A stretch of DNA of 30,970 nt from Rhizophlyctis rosea. Taxonomy: Eukaryota; Chytridiomycota; Chytridiomycetes; Rhizophlyctidales; Rhizophlyctidaceae. The notes beneath the pieces were generated by a model. That model was given only the letters and a program-made list of their open reading frames with translations. It searched no databases and was not told where the DNA came from. The position numbers were made by a program, and so were the translations under genes. The stretch lies in assembly GCA_027596075.1 (NCBI GenBank), contig JADGJC010000233.1:36153-67122 (forward strand). The letters run 5' to 3'. Positions 21,042 to 30,970 of this stretch are shown piece after piece (the first letter of the stretch is position 1; each line of letters begins with the position of its first letter).

Positions 21042-22167
21042 TTGCTCGAGTTCCCGCAATTGATACATCTCTAATCCTTCCATCAACCACATTCCAAACC
21101 TTCCAAAATTGTTCCAAAGTTGGGACTATGCTGGCCACAAAACAGCAACAGTGATCAGTGTGATCATTTACAGTTGATATGCATCTAGTCATTTGTTTAG
21201 ATTGTGAATACACTGTGTAAGCCCATATGCCCAGATTGATCATGCGATCCCCAATTGCCATCGATTCGAAAACGTGTACCGTAGCGCCAATCTTGTTGGT
21301 CACCGATCTATTCGACGGCGACTTGTTCTGCTTGAGAGCTCACCGTGCACATCGAACTTTGTATTGGTCCGTTATGGCTTTGGCTTGCCAATCGTGGAGC
21401 TTCTCAAGCCCATTGTGACCCCACGCAGAATGTTTTTTGCGGATCAGTCTCTCCAGTGGAGTTTCGACAGTGAACTTAAGAATCAAAAATTTACTACATT
21501 TTGAGCTGAAACACACCCGACCGCATGCTTTTTGAGGCCTGAGCAGCATTGAGTCTTGCATCGATGAATAGTCAGAGGCCACCCTCTCATTTCATTACAT
21601 AGACATTGGCTGGTTTACTGTACGCTCTGTATTTCGGGGCAGGAAAGCCGGAAGGGATGAATGATCAGTACGCAGACGAAACGGCAGGCCCAGCGATGGA
21701 TATATAAAATCGACGAGCGCATGCCCATTCTGCCGTCAGTCAATATGTCATGTGCATCCCATGAATTGCTGGTGGGGTCGTTTTGGAAGTCAGAATGAAC
21801 GTATGTATTGAAAATAACAACAGCGTCTTTGGACATTGCATGAAGAAAGGGCTGCAGTTTGATGGAACTGCTGATATATTGAAAAGAGCCAATGTGGCAC
21901 GCGCTGTCAGATTAGTGATGACCGCTCCATTTGCTTGGAGTTTGACAGACTCGGAAGCGTAATAATGGTTGTAGAGAACAGAAAGTAGTTCTGCAAGGCC
22001 TCTTGATAATCCACAAGCCTGGTGAACAGTGATCATGCAATGCGTGTGCTCTCCTGAGATTGAATCTGGTGCCTGCGATCATGAATTTCTAGGCAAACGG
22101 AAATGTTTGGTCAGGTGATACCGAGGCGGTGAAGAGAGTGTGATATGATGAGAAGAACATGCGAGCA
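21042..22167. other. Gene-poor stretch, nothing supportable
   Basis: No motif, RNA gene or consistent exon chain was found. Open frames on both strands are short and overlapping. Confidence 0.4.
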
Positions 22168-22887
22168 TCATCGGAACATGTTGATTGTAATACCACCGCC
22201 GCGCTCGGTACGGTTATTTTGAGAAGACAGTATCGGCGTGGTCATCACAACGAGAAGCCGATCTGGATCGAAATAGAGGTATATCTCATCTAACTTCAAG
22301 TATTGATGGTGAACATCTATGGCCACGGGTCGAGCGCCTTGTGGAATTCCGAAGCGTTTTGCTGCGTAGGGGTTCATTTCTTTTCCGTGTTTCGGATCTT
22401 AGACCTTTTGAAGCAATGATGGTCTCAAATGAGATGCGAGCGTAAAAGCGATTGTAATTGATTTGAGGCATGAGACCGATTGTAATAAAGAAGTCCAATT
22501 GTATAGCGAGATCTGCTTGGCGTTGAAGTGGGAAGCCTCCTGTCTTACGCAAGGACACGCAATCCACACGATTCCGAAGAGCGACTGAGGCTCTGTAGAT
22601 AACCGAATGGGATTCTCAATCATAATGACCATCGATGATTGTCTATTCCGCGACGTATCCGTCTTTTTGACACAAAATGTACGCCAATAATAGAAGAAAT
22701 AGAACTGACTCGATGTTGTGGCAGGCTCGTGAAAAAGGAGTCTTCCCGTCGACCTGCAAACTTGCTCAGAAGTATTGGCGAATGGGGCGTGCTCAACAAA
22801 CATTTGTTTGGTCTGATGAGCATTTCTGACCGCATGCCGTGCCATCACCACGGACGGGTCGCTGGTTTGATATTCATTGATATCCAA
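22168..22887 (-). other. Coding-like minus-strand segments in shifting frames (possible intron-rich or broken gene)
   Basis: Three stretches look like protein. At 22643-22753, after a good TTTGCAG acceptor, the frame contains SRACHNIESVLFLLLLAYIL, a possible membrane helix. Around 22430-22567 lies a frame with RKTGGFPLQRQADLAIQLDF. At 22168-22377 an ATG opens 69 codons containing RFGIPQGARPVAIDVHHQYL. They lie in different frames and I could not connect them with phase-consistent introns. This may be one gene with short introns or a pseudogene. No family recognised. Confidence 0.3.
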
Positions 22888-23163
22888 CCAACCATTTCAT
22901 AGAGCTCTCTTTCCGCAAAACCAGCAGCAAAAGTGCTGAATCCGTTGATTTGCAGTCTATTATCCCTTCGCATGATTCTTGAGCATATGGGGACCTCAAG
23001 CGTCTAAAAAGCGCAAACCTTGTGAAAGTGAAGATGATGAAAAGCAGTCATGTCGATTCAATTCAGTTGTTGCGGCACCGCTGTGCTTTTTTTCCTTTCC
23101 GGCATTACCAAACTTGCGATCGTATTATGGCTAAGTAACTGATATGCGTGGGTGCTGGAACAC

Positions 23164-23191
23164 TTGAAATCACCTGTGGTGGTGATTTCAA
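23164..23191. repeat. Perfect 11-bp inverted repeat with 6-nt loop
   Basis: TTGAAATCACC at 23164-23174 and GGTGATTTCAA at 23181-23191 flank TGTGGT. The structure could form a hairpin on either strand. No gene end adjoins it that I can support. Confidence 0.85.
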
Positions 23192-23352
23192 ATAAGCGCA
23201 ATGTGTTTGAGAGACATGTTGGAGAAACATGTTGTCGGGGCAAACATATCGCGCAGTTTCATATAATTTGAGATGTCAGCAGTGACTGACTTTACCCATC
23301 CTGAGTCCGTTGCCATTAAGCGTGTGCAGGCCGTTTTACTGCCGATGCATGC

Positions 23353-25600
23353 TTATCCGGCACAGCAGAAGCGCAAAAAGTATTCAGAATTGACGCAGCG
23401 AAAGACTTTGAGGCGAGGTTGTACCAACAGCAGGGTGGACCTCATGTGGTCTTCCATGGCTAGGGCAGTGTGTGACATACTTTCCAAAGACGTCTGCACG
23501 GTACTATGCGTTGGCAATTCTTCATACTTTGACATAACCATATAATTTGAAACGAAGGCAAGAAAAGATGTGTAAACCATAGCCAGAACATGGAACACCC
23601 AAGCTTGTAAAGTTGCGAACATGTCCGTACGACCTCACGCATAAGGCTTTGCTCAAAAGCAGTCATTGGCCTTTCATCTCTCAGAAGATTCATGGGTTGC
23701 GAGTGTAGGAAAGCAAGTTCGCTAAAAGAAATGAAGAAGGCCTCAAAATTATGACGTCAAATTCAACTGCAAAGCCGACTGCGTGTGCTGAGTTCGGTAA
23801 TGAATGTGATATTACTGCATCCCATTGAGGTTGAATTCAACATTGCAAATGTACATCGAAGCTCTGAGAAGGCAGGGTGGCACTTCATAAGCAATGCGGA
23901 ACAGCAAATACGGCTTCTTATGGGCTGAAGCAAATATATGTGAGCCTTGTGACACCAGTGATCAAGTCTCTGGATGAGCTTAACCATTGACGACATAATG
24001 AAGGTGAAGTGCACCACTACCATTCCTTGTTCAACACAAGTGGCGAGATTTTTTATATCAAAAAAGAGATCGGTGTAACGATCAAATAATGCTGTTGCGC
24101 GTCTTGTAATTGAGGCAAATGCGACAGTGAAGGCTCCATTCTGCAAGGGATCTTAGTTTGCAGTTCTTGATTTCTCTCTTTTTGTTCTCTGACATTTGTC
24201 TGGCTTGAAGGCACAGCCTAACTTCGTGATGGGAATACTGATAGATGGACGCCCACTGGAGAAGTGTGACGCCCCTGAAGACGGTATTTGCAGCTCGTCC
24301 CTAACAGCGAGTCCTTCCTTTTCGCGCCTGAAGATAGTATGCTACGGTGTGATATGAATCAAAAGTTGGGCAAGCAATATCTGCAAAGAACGATAGTGAT
24401 TTGAGAAAAGTAGGGTAATAGCGATAGCTTCGATTGTCCCCATCCACGATGAATGGGAAGCGCATTGCTGTGCACCTGGCTCGGAAGCCTCCGGTCTTCA
24501 CGATGATAGCTTGACCATCCCAACGTCAATTGCCATCTGTATGCACTGACATATAGCTACCTGCTTCACGCTCAACATCACAGGACGCCAAGTTCTGACA
24601 AGGCACCTGTCCATTCTCGCCATCTTTCTTCTTCCCGGAATTCCAGTCGGGTCTCAAGTCCTGAAAGGATGATCTACAATGTATGTACAGATTTTTACAT
24701 ACGATGCATGACGTTTGGAAGGAGCATTGCATTTCAGGGGTGATGAAGTCTCCACTTGCACGTGGCTGTTCTTTCGTTTGGTTTTTTTTGCTCCTTTCCA
24801 CAATCATATTACTTCCCGATATTCTACATGCCGTCACATCTCACAATTACCAAAGGCTCAGATCTCACATCGGTGCTCGCATTCGGGCGTTGTTGATCCC
24901 TAAATCAATGGGAATTGACCAATCGCCGTCCGGTATGACGTGATGTCTTTTTTTCTGTATGATTTCCTCACTGCTCAGTATGGTCTGTCTGCAGATGTGC
25001 AAATCACAAAGTTGTGGGTGGCACGTGGCGAGGAAATCCAGCTCAAAGAGCTGATTGAGCCATTTTTTGATATGACGATTTTTTTTTTGTCGTCCAAGTG
25101 ATGGAGCTTTGTGAGCTTCGCACATTTGACTAATTTACTTTGGCATATATCTGTGCTCCATGTAAGAAAGCCCTGGCTAATCCCGCAGGGAAGTGTGGTC
25201 TCAATCAAGTACCTCTTCAACCCTCCATGCCCCGTCAGTCTCGTCATGGATCGTGCCTTCTCATAATTTGAGGGTCCATCCCCTCTCAGAGCCGCTTCAC
25301 AGCGGGCATTTGTGATAGGTGACTGGACAGTCCCCAAGATTGCATGTATCTCGCTATTGATACATGATACGGTCTGGTACGTGATCTTACTTTTCTTCCG
25401 ACGGCAATGGCCCGATTAACCCTCTTCGCGATTTTGATGACTTTGATTGCTGCATTGTTCTGCAACTTTTGCATATGTCACTCATGCGGCTCCCCATCAT
25501 GGCGTCCATGTTAGCCAGACAAACGCTAAGCTGGGACCACGTCCATCCACCTGGATGGTCAAACTCTAAATGATGGCGCACACAACGCAAACTCATTTAT
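23353..25600 (-). other. Minus-strand coding-like pieces, unresolved
   Basis: Frames with protein-like character occur at 23353-23622 (AWVFHVLAMVYTSFLAFVSN, possible membrane helix), 23763-24146 (127 codons, RYTDLFFDIKNLATCVEQGM), 24301-24501 (VKTGGFRARCTAMRFPFIVD) and 24526-24837 (DLRPDWNSGKKKDGENGQ). The KTGGF pentapeptide recurs in the 22.5-kb segment, hinting at related genes. No chain of exons could be made with matching phases, and no family is recognised. Between 24840 and 25600 only short frames remain. Confidence 0.25.
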
Positions 25601-26702
25601 CCATGTACATAGCACTCGAGATGGTGAAGCCCAATTTGCAAGGCAAATGAAGGATGCGATGCCCAACTCGACTCCATCGGCAGGCGACATTACAACACCT
25701 CACCTCAACTAAAAGTGCACAAAAGGAAACTACGACCATTGAACAAAATGATCATCTCAAACACTTCGAAGTGTTTGTCGATCAATCGAATCACAGGGCG
25801 ATTTGCAGTGCAGAGCTTGGACTCACTTGAAATAACCCAATGCCCAACGCTCCGGTACACTAGCTCGCATTCGTGATCCTTCAATTGAGGAGAAGAGACG
25901 ATATGATGCAGCCAGGCTCATACTTGTATTTTAGGACGCGTGCTCCAATGAAGGAGCGGTTCTGGGTGTTCTATTTTGATGGGCTCACCTCATGACGATA
26001 CCGATTGGAAGTCATCCTCGAAATAGCGACGTGCATCCAGAGGTGCCTTTGCAGGCCACCCATTGTCAGCAATATGATATTCTATCCTACATATTCTGTT
26101 ATACTGAATGGTATGCTTATTTGCACCACATTCTCGGTTTTTAGCTCATGCCAGTCCGTAAGGACATGAACTTGCGCGTCCACGGCTCTTATTTTCGTAA
26201 CATCTTGATCTTGGTCGATACGTAACGTCTTGGTCGTCTTAGTCTTGTTGTCGACCGGTAAAAAGGAGCTGCACAGTAAAGAGTTGAAATGTCGCGATTG
26301 GAGTTATCTGACTCATAGGAAGACTAATCGAGTGCAACACCTAGAGTCGAGTAGTACGTGTCATAGGCATCAGAAGCCGTTCAAATTCTTATTGACGCCA
26401 TGGACTTTACTCGTTACGTAATGCGGCCGTTTCATTTAAGGTGCTGCCCAGAAGGTAGTCCATTGAATGGAATGAAGGACTCTGTATAAGCTTTCAGGAC
26501 ATCTCTGTCATCGGAAAAGGCAATCCACGGACGTGTTCATGACGCGATGTGGCATACGCGACGCTGCGCTCATCCAGAATGATTTTCAAGTTTCCCTGTT
26601 GTGATACTCTTAAAAGAAAAGTATTCATCAAAGGAGGTCTCATTTGGCGGTAATACATGGTCCACGTCATGCTTGTGACGCTTGTGTATAAACCTATTTC
26701 AG
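25601..26702. other. Gene-poor stretch with a 20-bp palindrome
   Basis: No supportable gene apart from whatever 5' exons belong to the plus-strand pieces starting at 26703. The notable element is the perfect palindrome at 25758-25777. Confidence 0.4.
25758..25777. repeat. Perfect 20-bp palindrome centred on TTCGAA
   Basis: CAAACACTTCGAAGTGTTTG reads the same on both strands, with no spacer. TGATC and GATCA stand a few bases outside on either side, extending the symmetry imperfectly. It could be a binding site for a dimeric regulator or the remnant of a terminal inverted repeat. Confidence 0.85.
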
Positions 26703-26926
26703 ATCCAAGAACGGTCGTGGTTTATGAGCTGAACATTTTACTACCTTCCCCGATAATGTATGTCTTCGATAGCCATGATTTTTTTGCAAATGTAAAGGCT
26801 GCAAATGAGACCAAAGGAACTGGGATATCTCCAGTTGAAGGAAGTCATGTGAGCTGCATTTTTTGCTCTGCGTGTGGCACTCGAAGTATGTCAACTATTA
26901 TGGATGTAGTTGTATATGAGGGTTGA
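26703..26926 (+). CDS. 3' end of a tentative plus-strand gene
   Basis: Three short exons, 26703-26757, 26798-26848 and 26887-26926, join in phase: the first follows a CTATTTCAG acceptor and ends at a GTATGT donor, the second ends at a GTGAGC donor, and the third ends at TGA 26924-26926. Introns would be 40 and 38 nt, at the short end for this locus. The joined peptide includes RTVVVYELNILLPSPIM and MRPKELGYLQLKEV. No start exon found and no family recognised. The unspliced frame is also open throughout, so a single-exon reading cannot be excluded. Confidence 0.35.
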
Positions 26927-27801
26927 CATCTTCAAGCTGGGTGCTGATAACGCGGCGCATGTCAACTTTGAAGGCTCATATTGCCACCGTCCAAAATCAG
27001 CAAAAAGGGAGAATGGTTTTGTTCTACTGGAAATCTTCACTGGCAGTGTATTGGAGTGAAATCAAGTTAATTCGTAAGAGTGTGCGCAAACATTTTTGAT
27101 GAACGTTGCTGGTCCCCCGTGAGCGATAGTAACAACTTTATGCATTCTACCTATCCGATGGGGTCCGGCCCTCTTTCGGACGAATGTGGAATAAGTCTGA
27201 GCTGCGGGCACCAACAAGTCCAACACGTCAGTACTGATGACCATACAAGTCATACAGTCACCATCCCTATTACCGGACCATCCAGTGCGAGCCACATGCA
27301 ACCGTTGCAGGCCCAGATTCAGTAAGTGCGAGTAGTCCAAAGGCCTCATGGCCCTCTATGGACTGCCTAATGCCCAGACCAGCAATGGACCTTTAACAGG
27401 CCCACTATGGACCCTTGATTCCTTGCAAGCCCATTGATTAGGGTTACAATCTGGCTAAGCCACAGTTTGCGTCACATGGCCCGAATGCCATCAGACAGTC
27501 AGACCCCTCATGTCGCTTGACCTTGTCAACCCTTTCTTTCCCCTCCAACCAATTGTATTTAAAAACTCACCTTTCCCCCGCAATACTTTCCGGGCTATAC
27601 GGCATATGGCATCACGCTGTCTTTCTCAAACATAGTTCTAATTTTTCTACGACTCAGAACACCTCTTGAGCCACCTCACAGCTCTAGTTCGCCCTGCTGT
27701 TCCCAAACACGAAAAACGCGCCTCACACACACATCTAGATTGCAAGCAGCGCAAAACTCCTACCACAAGAACCCTATCCGGAACTCACCTGTCTTCTGAA
27801 C
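26927..27801. promoter_or_regulatory. Upstream region of the DPP8/9-like gene
   Basis: No gene supported. The last 250 bp before the ATG at 27802 carry CCAAT at 27549-27553 directly followed by TATTTAAAAA at 27556-27565, a plausible CCAAT/TATA pair about 240 bp upstream. Assignment as a promoter is inference from position. Confidence 0.35.
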
Positions 27802-30800
27802 ATGAGCCCGAGCGCAACATGGGACGCAATACGCACCGAAGTCCGCGCGTTCCACGCCCAACAAGCTGCTCGGCTCCTCCCAACCTGCAAGGACTTCGTC
27901 TTTGACGACCACAGCAATAGGATATACTTTCTTGGTAACGATGGGCGCTCCCATTCTCCAGCTGCAGCCGCACTGAGAGCCGTGCCCGTTTCCCAGCATC
28001 CCACTTCAGTGCACTCCGTGTCGGTGGGAAGCGCGAGTGCAAGCGCCGGTGGGACCGTCAACGCGACGGGCGGAGGAGCTGGTGGCAATGTTGTTGGCAA
28101 TGGAACCTCGGGAAGCAACCCTATGCATAGTTTTGGGAAATGCCTAACCCTTTTTGTGGCTGATATCTCTGACATACCATCATCACCGTCCAAAGTTCAA
28201 ACATCCTCCTCGACGTCCTCTTCTTCTTCGTCCTTAGCATCTTCATCAACGTCAACATCTCCTGTATCCGACTCCGAATCATCTTCCATTTCCATGTCCA
28301 CGCCTCCTCCCCCACAGCTGTTGCAGCCGGAACTGGGTCGAACCGGAAAGGGTACAAAGAGGACTAGATCGTGGGATAATGGGAGTGGACGCGCGAGTGG
28401 CAATGGGAATGAGGAAGGTGGAGGGAGGAATGGAAGTCCGAGATCTGACAGTCGGAGAAGGACCAATGGGGTGCTTGGTGCGACGGGGTCGGATGAAATA
28501 GGGGAGTCGGGAGGGGATCCCGCAGGTGTATCGTCGGAAGTCGGAATAGATGATGACATGAAAGGTGAGCGTTCAAACATTCATGGTTGCTAACAAACGC
28601 CATGACATCCGTGCGAAGCATTCGAAAGTTGTCAAGACCACTAGGTCGGCCTATCGGCTTAGGCATGAGTACCTCAACTTTCTGTGGGCTCAGCTGTGAC
28701 ATGCCGCTCGGCATGGGAACGAACCATTGAAATCACTTCCACTTATACCATTCAAATAACAGACGGTTTGCCCGAATGTGTACCTACAGACCGAATTCCC
28801 ACCTCACCAATTCTCATAGACACCCCACCCATCCGCCCCGACGACTACATGCCCACCCTCGAAGCTCCCACCACCCCACCAGAAACCGATCAAACAATTC
28901 ACCTCCCAACCACCGGTCCCGCCTGCTCCGATAGAACCCAACAAATCCTCACACAACCCTACCTCGAGCCTCAATCTGACTACCAGACGGACGGTACGAT
29001 GGAGAGAACGACGAGTTGGAAGCCTCTAATCACAGTAGATTGGTTGCGGAACAATACGCCGAGTTGTGATCCGCCGAGTAAGGAGGAGCAGCTTTTGAAA
29101 GAGCGGAAGCGGATTAGTACGCAAGGGATTTTGGGGTTTCAGGTGTTGAGTGTTGGTGGTGGGGAAGGGGGGAGGGGTAGTAGGACGTGGATATTGTTTT
29201 CGTTTGGGAATAGTTTGTATGTTGGGGAGGTTTTGGAGGTGAGTTTTGCGTGCGTCTTCAATCATCGGAGTTTTCTGTGTGTTTGCGGAAGAGCGCGGGA
29301 GGGGTGCTGCACCACGAGTCTGTTGATGTAAAGCTGATCTCGTACCCACAAAAAACTAAATATATCAGAACAAAGCCTTCACCCCAACCGAAATTCCCAC
29401 CCCACCAACAACCCTCCCCCGCCTCGACGCAAAACTCATCCCATCGCCCCACCCCTCCGCACCACCACTAACAATTTTCTTCCGCGACCGCGACCTATAC
29501 TGCACGACTCTAACCGGCATCGAACAACAACTTACATTCTCCGAATCTCCACATGTTTATTGCGGGTGCGCGGAGTACATTATGCAGGAGGAGTTTCATA
29601 GGTTTACGGGGTTTTGGGTGGAGCCTATGAGTGCGAGGGGGGGTGGGGGGAGGACGAAGGGGAGAGGGGCGAATTGGGGGAAGGATGGGACGGGGGGGGA
29701 GGGGGAAGGGGAAGGGAGAGTTAGGGTTTGTTATTTGGAGGTTGATGAGGAGGGTGTTGAGGTTGTTTGTATTCCGAGGCAGGGGATTGATGCGGGGGTG
29801 GATAAGTATAGGTATCCTAGGGCTGGTGAGTAGTTTTTCTTTTCTGTTGGGATGGATTTGGGATTGAGAATGGTGGTGGTAGAAGGATCTGCTTCAGCAA
29901 GGGTCGTTGACTAAATGATTGCTTGGGATATGCTTTAGGTAAACCGAATGCATCGGCGGAGATTAAGATTGTAGAGTTTGTACCGAAACTGTCCGCCGAG
30001 GTGAGAGGTTTGGAGTGATGGTAATTTGGGTGCAAAACACGTCAAAGTTTCCAAACCTTTTCGTTTCGTGACGTCCCCGATCCAAAAACTTCTTACCAAC
30101 ACCCCTCCCCAAACAGCACCACCCCCCACCACCCCACCACCGCCGCCTCTGGCCCCCTCACTCTCTCACAACCCTCTTCCCCTGGCACGAATACATCCCC
30201 CGCCTCGGCTGGATACCTAACCAAAACGCCATTTGGGCGCAACTTCTGGACCGGAAACAGCAACGTACGGTTGTTGTAAGAATTCCGGGGGAGTTGTTTA
30301 TGACGTATGAGGAGTTTTGTGCTGGTGGCGGGGTGGGGAAGGGGAGGGTGGACGTTTTGTATGAGGAGCGGAGTAGGGTTTGGAGTAATGTTACGGATTG
30401 TGTGTGGTTTTTGGGTGGGGCGGGTGAAAGGGATGAAGGGGAACAGGGGGAGGGGAAGACGAAGTTTTTGTGGGCTAGTGAGCGGAGTGGGTTTCGGCAT
30501 CTTTATTTGGTGGAAAGTGGAACTTCTTTTAGGGAGGCGTGTCGGGGGTGTGGGGGGAGGAGGGATAGTAGAGTTGGCGGGGTAGAGAGGTGTGAGTGTT
30601 CTGCACCTGTGGTGTATCCACCTACGACGATTCGACAAATCACGGGAGGGGAATGGCAAGTTATGGACCATCATCTTTTTGTTGATGATGAGAAAGAAAT
30701 GGTTTATTTCATGGGGAAACGGGAGTCGGTTTTGGAGGCGCATTTTTATGTTGCTTCTTTTGCGGTGCGGGATACGATACCTATTTCCGCGGAGGCGTTT

Positions 30801-30970
30801 ATGAAAGGCGACAAAGATGCTGTTTTGAGGGATGGAGGGGACGTGGAACGTGAGGGGGCTTTGGATGTGGGGAATGTGAGGAGGTTGACGAGGGAGGGTG
30901 GGAGTCATGTTGTTTGGATGGATAGGGGGTGTAGGAGGTTTGTGAGTGTTTTTAGTAGTGTGGGGGAGGT
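27802..30970 (+). CDS. Dipeptidyl peptidase 8/9-like serine peptidase, N-terminal propeller part (partial, runs off the right edge)
   Basis: Prolyl dipeptidyl peptidase of family S9B; these cleave X-Pro dipeptides from peptide N-termini, and the DPP8/9 branch is cytosolic. Exons 27802-28564, 28763-29238, 29369-29825, 29939-30000 and 30117 onward join in phase to more than 870 residues. Conserved landmarks, in order: IYFLGNDGR, EEQLLKERKRI, NSLYVGEV, IMQEEFHRFTGFW (the DPP Glu-loop region), EVDEEGVEVVCIPR, KYRYPRAGKPNA, LFPWHEYIPRLGW, FLWASERSGFRHLY. Exon 1 adds a long Ser/Gly-rich low-complexity insert (about residues 80-250) absent from typical DPP8/9, whose full length is about 860-890. The catalytic Ser, Asp and His lie beyond the window. 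No signal peptide or membrane anchor at the N-terminus, supporting DPP8/9 rather than the membrane-bound DPP4/DapB type. Confidence 0.92.

Noticed and set aside
22600..22760. Fungal-specific kinase (FunK1-like) catalytic loop
   Set aside because: A faint resemblance around the coding-like segment, but no HRD-type motif in a consistent frame.
27437..27446. TTAGGG-like telomere repeat
   Set aside because: A single copy of TTAGGG, with no array; not a telomere or interstitial repeat.
30093..30908. 271-codon minus-strand open frame at the right end
   Set aside because: Shadow of DPP exon 5, which carries conserved family motifs on the plus strand; the long frame results from G-rich coding sequence.
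1..30970. CRISPR array, insertion sequence, rRNA or reverse transcriptase
   Set aside because: No regularly spaced repeats, transposase or polymerase motifs, or rRNA core segments were seen on either strand.

Overview
The window is nuclear DNA of a fungus. The evidence is spliced genes with short GT-AG introns (about 40-130 nt, many with CTAAC/CTAAT-like branch sites), a GPI-anchored chitin deacetylase, a TPR-containing PP5 phosphatase, a Cys-rich copper P-type ATPase and a eukaryotic tRNA-Glu. An early-diverging (chytrid-like) fungus is my guess; a basidiomycete cannot be excluded. Because exons are short, open reading frames alone miss most genes, so I chained exons by splice site and phase.

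Layout. 1-249: first exon of a minus-strand gene leaving on the left. 783-2142: weak multi-exon plus-strand gene and a CxxC-containing exon. 3700-7278: intronless copper ATPase (minus). 7.3-11.3 kb: mostly no gene I can support. 11.4-12.1 kb: tentative small minus-strand gene. 12977-14341: chitin deacetylase (minus, one intron). 14834-15706: plus-strand gene divergent from it, whose last two exons are duplicated at 15800-15955. 16095-18404: a 14-exon minus-strand gene of unknown function. 18435-20426: PP5 phosphatase, eight exons, head-to-head with the previous gene. 20902-20973: tRNA-Glu(CUC). 21-27 kb: gene-poor, with isolated coding-like pieces. 27802 to the right edge: large dipeptidyl-peptidase-8/9-like gene, cut before its catalytic domain.

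Functional links. No pathway cluster is evident. The deacetylase (cell wall), copper ATPase (metal export or loading), PP5 (signalling/chaperone) and DPP (proline-specific peptidase) look like unrelated housekeeping or surface genes. The most unusual points are the head-to-head start codons 30 bp apart, the 14-exon gene with microexons and a possible 26-nt intron, the duplicated terminal exons, the metallothionein-like N-terminus of the intronless copper ATPase, and a repeated C-rich to G-rich switch along exons.
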